This document shows, piece after piece, positions 41,365 through 46,791 of a DNA stretch of 46,791 bases. Origin of the DNA: Stramenopiles sp. TOSAG23-2 (lineage: Eukaryota; Sar). The stretch covers positions 1 to 46,791 of the forward strand of contig LT649278.1 in NCBI GenBank assembly GCA_900128395.1, given 5' to 3'. The position numbers were made by a program, and so were the translations under genes. How positions within the stretch are numbered: the stretch's first letter is position 1; every line of letters begins with the position of its first letter. Below the pieces are notes generated by a model. The model was not told the origin of the DNA, made no database searches, and saw nothing but the letters and a program-made list of their open reading frames with translations.

Positions 41365-41639
41365 GTGTGTACAGTAAAATTTACTAAGCAATAGGCCTGA
41401 AATGATTAGCATTGAATAGCACATGTCCCAGATTATATCGGGACATATGGGACATTTTTGGGACATACGCTATGTCCATGCTAAATTTACCATATTTAAA
41501 ATAAATAGCATATACACATCATTCATGTCCCGTCCTGCTATGTCCATACTAATTAACAGGCACACAGCTCATGTCCCGCTGTGTTCAAACGAAATCCGGG
41601 ACATAAAAAACGTGTGTACAGTAAAATTAACATGGACAT
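41365..41639. repeat. Heptamer cluster bracketed by a 17-bp direct repeat
   Basis: ATGTCCC or its complement GGGACAT occurs at 41423, 41440, 41449, 41460, 41525, 41571 and 41598. One-base variants lie at 41472, 41540 and 41633. GTGTGTACAGTAAAATT occurs at 41365-41381 and again at 41612-41628. The cluster could be a small repeat element or an array of protein-binding sites; the sequence does not decide. Confidence 0.7.
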
Positions 41640-42088
41640 ATCACCATGATGCTGTGTACTGCCTAATTCCAAAAGAACAATTCTACAAATTGGAGTTTTT
41701 TTAGTATAGTAACAAGAACATTTTTATGCTATCAAATTAGAGGAAATATTTGGAATTTTTTTTTTTTTATATTTTCGGAAATTCTTACTTTGAAGTTTGG
41801 TATTATTTTTGTATTTGAAAAATAGGATGTAGTGGAGCAAAAATAATTAAAATATACATTTTTTACATCTTATTTTTTTTTATTAATTTTGTTATTTTTA
41901 AACTCACACAAAGCTTCGATATAACATAGTTTTCGACTATTGTTATTCTTACACCCTTTGAACTTTGAAGTGTACTAATTCGAATATTTAAGTGATAAAT
42001 TTTTTTATTGAAAGAAGACATTTTTTTCTTTAAGATGTTTATTATTATAAACCTTCCTTAAACATAAATAGTATGGACACAGCATGTC

Positions 42089-42733
42089 TTAATTCTGTTT
42101 CTCGTTTGTTTTCTTTACTTTCAGCAACGGGACCACTTCCTCGTCTGCTGCTTTTGATTTTAGCCTTCCGATCATATACCCTTTTTCTAACACGATGTCG
42201 TCCTCCTCGGGATGCAGTGCGATTATTACCTTAAACTTCATTAGTTTGTCAAAATATTGAACAACTACTTTTGCTCGTGATTTATTTAACAGTTTGCCTA
42301 ATCGTTCACTCGGTGTGAATATTACTTCATCCACATACTCTGGCATGTTTCTTATATCCCCTTCCTGGATTATAAAATAGCCTTTTTTGCTGTTCAGTCG
42401 GATGCCCGCCTGCAGGTATAACTTCGTTGTGGGAAGTCGTTGTGATGAGATGGTCTTGCCATTGACAACGATTGACTTTCTTCTGGATGTTCCATCGATG
42501 TTTGCAACCACGCTTGCGGGTTTGCTTTTTCTAGTTGCAATACTTACTTCATCGGCGTGTGTTGTATCTTGCGGTTCAGGGAATGTCATTATATTGCGCT
42601 TTGGGCAAAAGATAATCATATTTCTACTTGTTAAACAGGTGTTTGTTCGTTGGTTTGGCGGTTTGGTTAATAATACGGTTTGTGTTCGGTCTTTGTATTT
42701 GTTGTGTGTTTGTGTATGTAGGTAGTAAAGCAT
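42089..42733 (-). CDS. Unrecognised ORF with less AT-rich codon use
   Basis: This open frame has 214 codons from the first ATG; starts at codons 39 or 49 (about 42619 or 42589) are also possible and remove an unlikely leader. I do not recognise the product. The N-terminal third is polar and basic (ATRKSKPASV, SRRKSIVVNG). The C-terminal 110 residues look like a compact beta-rich domain (TTKLYLQAGIRLNSKKGYF; KFKVIIALHPEEDDIVLEKG then YMIGRL). The last segment faintly recalls the end of a dUTPase-like barrel, but no catalytic motif is present. It lacks Asn/Lys homopolymers and uses many G/C-ending codons (CTG, GCG, CCG, GTG), unlike the housekeeping genes. It lies in a repeat-rich tail, so a mobile-element or acquired origin is possible. 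Confidence 0.4.
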   Translation of the reverse strand: MLYYLHTQTHNKYKDRTQTVLLTKPPNQRTNTCLTSRNMIIFCPKRNIMTFPEPQDTTHADEVSIATRKSKPASVVANIDGTSRRKSIVVNGKTISSQRLPTTKLYLQAGIRLNSKKGYFIIQEGDIRNMPEYVDEVIFTPSERLGKLLNKSRAKVVVQYFDKLMKFKVIIALHPEEDDIVLEKGYMIGRLKSKAADEEVVPLLKVKKTNEKQN

Positions 42734-43428
42734 TCACTTGTTATTAAATTTACAATAATTATATCTGCTTTAGAATATTCTTCACTTATTCGCCATCCCC
42801 GTGCGATTGCTTTTTACCATACGAATAGCATTTAACGTTCTGTAAAGATGCGTTTCTCCCGTTCTAGTCATTAACAGGCTTTTAGTTTGGTGAATTCCAT
42901 TCACCGTTTATATTTTTTCTATATTGAAGTCGGCAGTAACGGTTCCCAAAGGTTTCATTTTCGTGTTCCATTCCCGCCCAATCGAAATAGCATGCTTATA
43001 TCATTGGCGTTCCCAAAAATCTTATATGGAAAGTCATTAGCACCACACAGCAGGCGTTATCCGAAAATGATTTGGGGTCTCGAGGAGTGTTTAAGGGGCG
43101 TGGTTGGAGGGTAGGGTTGGCGATAAAAATTCGTGGAGGAATTTTTCCCGCAAAATGAAAATCTTAAGACGGTGCTGTGTCAGCCTAGCGTGCAAAAATC
43201 CCAAAACTGTGAATATATTTTTGGGGTTACGATGGACGTACCATTACCCGTGCCGATTTTACTGGGATGATATGCAAGAAAAAATGGATTATTAAAAAAA
43301 TTGCGTATCGTACATAAATATAAATTATTTAAATTAAATTTAAATTAAATTTAAATTAAATTTAAATTATATTTTTTTTATTTAATATTATTTAAAATAT
43401 ATCGTATGTTTTATGTTTTATATGTGTT
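42734..43428. other. Gene-poor region of mixed composition
   Basis: Bases 42780-43290 are less AT-rich than ordinary spacers here and could be a decayed element. A hairpin AAAAATTC/GAATTTTT lies near 43126-43147. An 11-bp tandem repeat (AAATTAAATTT) fills about 43327-43370. The short frames at 42887-43295 show no recognisable product. Confidence 0.4.
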
Positions 43429-43535
43429 TTAATAATCATATAATTCTTCATCACGTTTTCCACCTTTTGAACGTATAAGATCAATGATCTTTTGTTTAAT
43501 TGGATTACCACTATCATATCCCCGGCAATTTGTAT
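43429..43535 (-). pseudogene. Orphan 3' exon of an unidentified gene
   Basis: On the minus strand, 107 bases after an acceptor-like TATATAG encode a coherent, AT-biased reading frame: NCRGYDSGNPIKQKIIDLIR, then SKGGKRDEELYDY and TAA at 43429-43431. The composition and codon use match the genuine genes of this window. An in-frame stop just upstream of the acceptor means it must be spliced to an upstream exon, or be a fragment. I found no convincing upstream exon before the foldback half-copy at 43764. The protein family is not recognised. Confidence 0.4.
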
Positions 43536-43763
43536 CTATATATTGATATATCTATTTTGCACTTTTCTTATAACAGTTTATTGTAATTTGTTGTAAATTT
43601 GTTGTAATTTGCTTTTCTTTTTAATGAATTTGAAATGCTCTGATAAAATTGCATTAAATCACATCAATCACATCATCTATACGACTCATTACATCTACAT
43701 AAATGTATATATTGTATCTATTTACACCATATTAATATTTGACCCTCTTGTTGATTTATGGAA

Positions 43764-43872
43764 ACCTAAAAAACCGATTAATTTGTGTATTTGATAGGTA
43801 AATATAGTGTTTCAGTATACGAACAACATTGTACCGAAAATGGGTGACTGGCCGGCACGCCGGCACACAGTA
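43764..43872 (+). mobile_element. Single-arm copy of the foldback element
   Basis: It matches the right arm and part of the loop of the element at 15841-16091. Shared stretches include CCGATTAATTTGTGTATTTG, ATAGGTAAATATAGTGTTT (one base longer), TGTACCGAAAAT and GACTGGCCGGCAC. The left arm is absent, so this copy is truncated or was a solo-arm insertion. Confidence 0.75.
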
Positions 43873-44516
43873 ACAGTTCTCTGGACACCAGAGGCATTTC
43901 CAGGTCCAAATCTACGTTTTCCCAGGAAAGCTAGGCCCAGAGGCCAGGTGGAAACTAATTTTAAATACCTTTATCATTACTAGCAGTGAACATACAGTAT
44001 TATAGTATACAAAGGGCGAATTTGGAAATATGCCCTTCTCTCAAGTACAAAAAATACCTAATTTGGCCTATCAAATATATCAAACACTACAAATCTACTG
44101 AGTATATGAAAAGTACTATATTAAGTATAAATATGATAGGAAATGAAAAATGTAAAACATGGCAGAAAAACACAATTTTCACAAATAAAATGTTGAAAGT
44201 GCTCTGACAATGCTAATTTATACAGTGCTATTTCCATATATTACAAAAAACTTCATAGGGAGAATTATCATTACTATAGAAAATAACAAAAAATCTCCAT
44301 ACTATAGTTTTAAGTACTCTAACAAAATTATGTAAATTAGACTACCAAATTTATACTACATTTCTATAACACCTCAAACACACATATTTTTGCCAATTTT
44401 ATTTTTGAGAAATTTCATCCAATATATAAAATTTGCATTACGTCTCACAACATCATTCCCAACATTTTAAAGTCACATAAAGTTTCAGATCCTCTCTTTA
44501 TATATATAACTTGTAT
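43873..44516. other. AT-rich region without a gene
   Basis: A short less AT-rich stretch (43870-43960) follows the foldback copy. The remainder is ordinary AT-rich DNA. A 73-codon plus-strand frame at 43986 has no recognisable product and is not called. Confidence 0.4.
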
Positions 44517-45850
44517 CTCTAAACTCCAACCAAAATAAATATTACATTTACATGAAACGCTAGACCCAAAGTGAATTTTCATTCAAAAATGCACTTTTTT
44601 TGACACTTTTATTAAGGTTTTACAAGCCTATTCCATAGAAAGGGTACTTTGACATGCAATTGAAACGTCGTTAGTAAAGTAGGTTCCTGAAACTCAGTTG
44701 TCATCAACTTACTCTTAAGTTTGACTCTATACATGTTCTCTAAACTCCAACCAAAATAAATATTACATTTACATGAAACGCTAGACCCAAAGTGAATTTT
44801 CATTCAAAAATGCACTTTTTTTGACACTTTTATTAAGGTTTTACAAGCCTATTCCATAGTAAGGGTACTTTGACATGCAATTGAAACGTCGTTAGTAAAG
44901 TGTGTTACTGACACTCAGTTGTCATCAACTTACTCTTAGGTTTGGCTCTATACATGTAGAAATGAGAATCGAACCTACTTTTATATCAATATTTTCATTG
45001 ACTTGAGATATATTGTTTCGATTATACCCCATTTTGCAATGTATTTTCACATGCCTGAAAAAGGCCTAGAAATCCAGATTGATTTTCATTCACAACAATT
45101 TTAATGGGAGCTAGAAATCTTCATTTGGAACACGAAACATAAAAAATTTTGATAAAATGTCGTAGATACTCTTAGGTTTGGCTCTATACATGTAGAAATG
45201 AGAATCGAACCTACTTTTGTACTAATATTTTGATGGATTCGAGATATGTTGTGTCGATTATACCCCATTTTGCAATGCATTTGACCATGCTTGAAAAAGG
45301 CCTAAAAATCCAAACTGATTTTAAATCACATCAATTCTAAATGGAGCTAGAAATCTTCATTTTAAACACGAAACATAAAAAATTTTGATAAAATAACGTA
45401 GATTCTATATGATAGGTGATATATTTAACTTTTCTCCGAGAGTTTAGACGTACAATTATGTTTTTAAAGAAAAGTGCTGGAAAAAAAATTTTAATCGCAC
45501 GTTAGCATGGAGTTAGTATTAGAGCACTTTTGCATCGAAATGGTGAAAATCATGAAAGGTTGAAAACTTTCATTGAAGTTATTAATATTAGACTTTGAAA
45601 AAATTCATTTCGAACATGCAACATAAAAAATTTTGATTAAATATCGTAGATTCTATATGGAAGGTGATATATTTAACTTTTCTCCGAGCGTTTATAGGTA
45701 TAATTATGTTTTAAAAGAAAAGTGCTGAAAAAAAAAATTTAATCGCACGTTAGCATGGAGTTAGTATTAGAGCACTTTTGCATCGAAATGGTGAAAATCA
45801 TGAAAGGTTGAAAATTTTTATTGAAGTTATTAATATTAGACTTTGAAACG
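44517..45850. repeat. Array of diverged tandem repeats with periods of about 221-249 bp
   Basis: Three consecutive pairs of tandem units are visible. Units at 44517 and 44738 have period 221 and share CTCTAAACTCCAACCAAAAT. Units at 44957 and 45193 have period about 236 and share AGAAATGAGAATCGAACCTA. Units at 45405 and 45654 have period about 249 and share TTAACTTTTCTCCGAG and CGCACGTTAGCATGGAGTTA. ACATAAAAAATTTTGAT with a nearby CGTAGAT recurs at the end of units in the last two pairs, so the array may come from one older repeat. There is no coding capacity. Confidence 0.8.
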
Positions 45851-46791
45851 TTGTATATCCGTTACTTATTACGTATACATTGTCTGTAGGTCGTGGTCTT
45901 GGGAGTTTAGTTGTAGAACCATGTTTACTAAAAATATCGTGCATTTTGATCATTCACGTTAGGGTTAGAGATGCTAGCACTACTCAGCACCGCGGGGTCA
46001 TACCAGTACATGACGGGACCTCTCACTCTATTTTTCAACACCATCATACACTCACACGAATGCCATTTCTACTCTTTCCCATAATATACAAAGCTGAAAC
46101 CAATACCTAAAAGTCGTATACTGATCCCCTGAACGTTCCCCGACCGTTCTCCTGTCCATACATCATATATAAGTCGAGCTTTACACCGATATGTGATTTT
46201 CAAGATCGGGTTAGTTTAGGGTTAGAGACCAAAAAATCACCAAAATATTGAAAAATTATCACAAATATCATCAAAATACAATATGTCGATTTTTTCTATC
46301 TAAATCTTCTACAAATTAATCCGTTATAAGACACACCTCTTAACACATGTCTAACGGAAAGATAAAAATGGTGATTTTTTTTCAAATTAGTATGGACATA
46401 GGCTGGACTAAAAATGGAAAATTTCAAAATTACAAAAGGTAGTTTTTTGGGTATACAGATACATAACTTTAGCAAAACAAGTATCCACGATCAATTTATA
46501 TATGTTTGGTAATAAATATACGAGATATATCAATATTTCTGTATCTATTTCATATTTGAATATCCGTTAAAAGTTAAAAAAAACGCGTAACCCTATAGCT
46601 GTAACTCTACTTGATAGGTGGTTTTCACATGTAGTGTCGGCTCTGTCTTACACTTTTTAGTATAAAAATATTATATGGAATTTTGATAGGTTTCAATCTT
46701 CCAAAAACGATATTTACAATTTATGTAAAAAATGATATTTCCATCTATATTATGATATTTTGTATAATTTCATATTGATGGTATTTATATG
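45851..46791. other. Terminal gene-free region
   Basis: I see no supportable gene. A less AT-rich stretch (45885-46060) includes TTAGGGTTAGAG, and a second TTAGGGTTAGAG lies near 46213. Two isolated telomere-like units are too few to call a telomeric tract. Confidence 0.4.

Larger units (their letters stand above)
40713..42088. other. Repeat-rich spacer upstream of the RING/ankyrin gene
   Basis: Bases 40720-40890 and 40900-41125 are diverged tandem copies of one upstream region (shared GTCTTTGTTT, TTTAATTTAAATTATTATTA and TATTGTTGTTGTATTTACAA, ending in GTTGTCGTG repeats). A perfect hairpin CCCTATCC-GGAG-GGATAGGG lies at 41346-41365. A cluster of ATGTCCC/GGGACAT heptamers lies at 41423-41639. 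I see no gene. Confidence 0.6.

Noticed and set aside
44970-45215. tRNA-like B box (GGTTCGATTC on the minus strand) in two repeats
   Set aside because: The flanking bases do not form a T-arm or acceptor stem, and no A box is found at the right distance.
45885-46060. Possible 5S-like or SINE segment on the minus strand (TACTGGTATGACCCC)
   Set aside because: The likeness to 5S internal control regions is slight, and I could not pair the stems. A covariance-model search would decide.
45958-46224. Telomere-like TTAGGG units
   Set aside because: There are only two isolated pairs of units 250 bases apart, too few for a telomeric or interstitial tract.
1-46791. CRISPR arrays, bacterial operons, ribosome binding sites
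   Set aside because: The window is eukaryotic nuclear DNA. The repeats seen are tandem or inverted without regular unique spacers.

Overview
The window is nuclear DNA from an AT-rich, gene-dense, mostly intron-poor eukaryotic microbe. Evidence: an RNA polymerase II largest subunit with heptad CTD, an SRPK kinase, an SF3b subunit, a Bet1-type SNARE, GT-AG introns, and many Asn, Lys and Glu/Asp homopolymer runs. A stramenopile (diatom or oomycete relative) is my best guess, from the histidine-pathway fusion, the U-box/Sel1 proteins and a RING protein with a second Cys-rich finger. This placement is inference, not proof.

Layout. 0.75-12 kb: housekeeping genes (Bet1-like SNARE +, SRPK -, SF3B6/p14 +, TTC5-like TPR/OB protein -). 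They surround a 3.1-kb segment bounded by 55-bp inverted repeats that carries a secreted, probably GPI-anchored protein gene of less AT-rich codon use. 12.7-15.3 kb: LARGE-like GT8 glycosyltransferase (-). 15.5-16.5 kb: hairpins, a 250-bp foldback element and a 120-bp tandem repeat in the upstream flank of RPB1. 16.8-22.3 kb: RPB1 (+). 22.8-24.4 kb: a two-exon CHK/EcKinase-like kinase (+). 25.1-28.3 kb: a HisC-HAD-HisD fusion (+). 28.6-34.7 kb: two tandem U-box/Sel1 genes (-), each damaged by a recent local duplication. 35.2-40.7 kb: a large RING/ankyrin/Tudor-like protein (-). 40.7-46.8 kb: a repeat-rich, gene-poor tail with one unfamiliar ORF, an orphan exon, a heptamer cluster and tandemly duplicated noncoding units.

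Most striking is the 3' end of RPB1. The long uninterrupted frame gives nonsense between CTD heptads. The sequence instead reads as three GT-AG introns separating 21-nt exons, each encoding exactly one YSPTSPA heptad in phase 0. The introns are related to one another, so an intron-plus-heptad cassette has been tandemly amplified. Skipping or retention could vary heptad number or spacing without always breaking the frame. The spliced CTD has only about seven canonical heptads.

Second is a 1072-residue polypeptide joining histidinol-phosphate aminotransferase, a HAD phosphatase and histidinol dehydrogenase in pathway order. This makes the HAD domain a good candidate for histidinol-phosphate phosphatase. 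Several genes here belong to shared processes (SRPK, SF3B6 and RPB1 in transcription and splicing), but nothing indicates operons or co-regulation.
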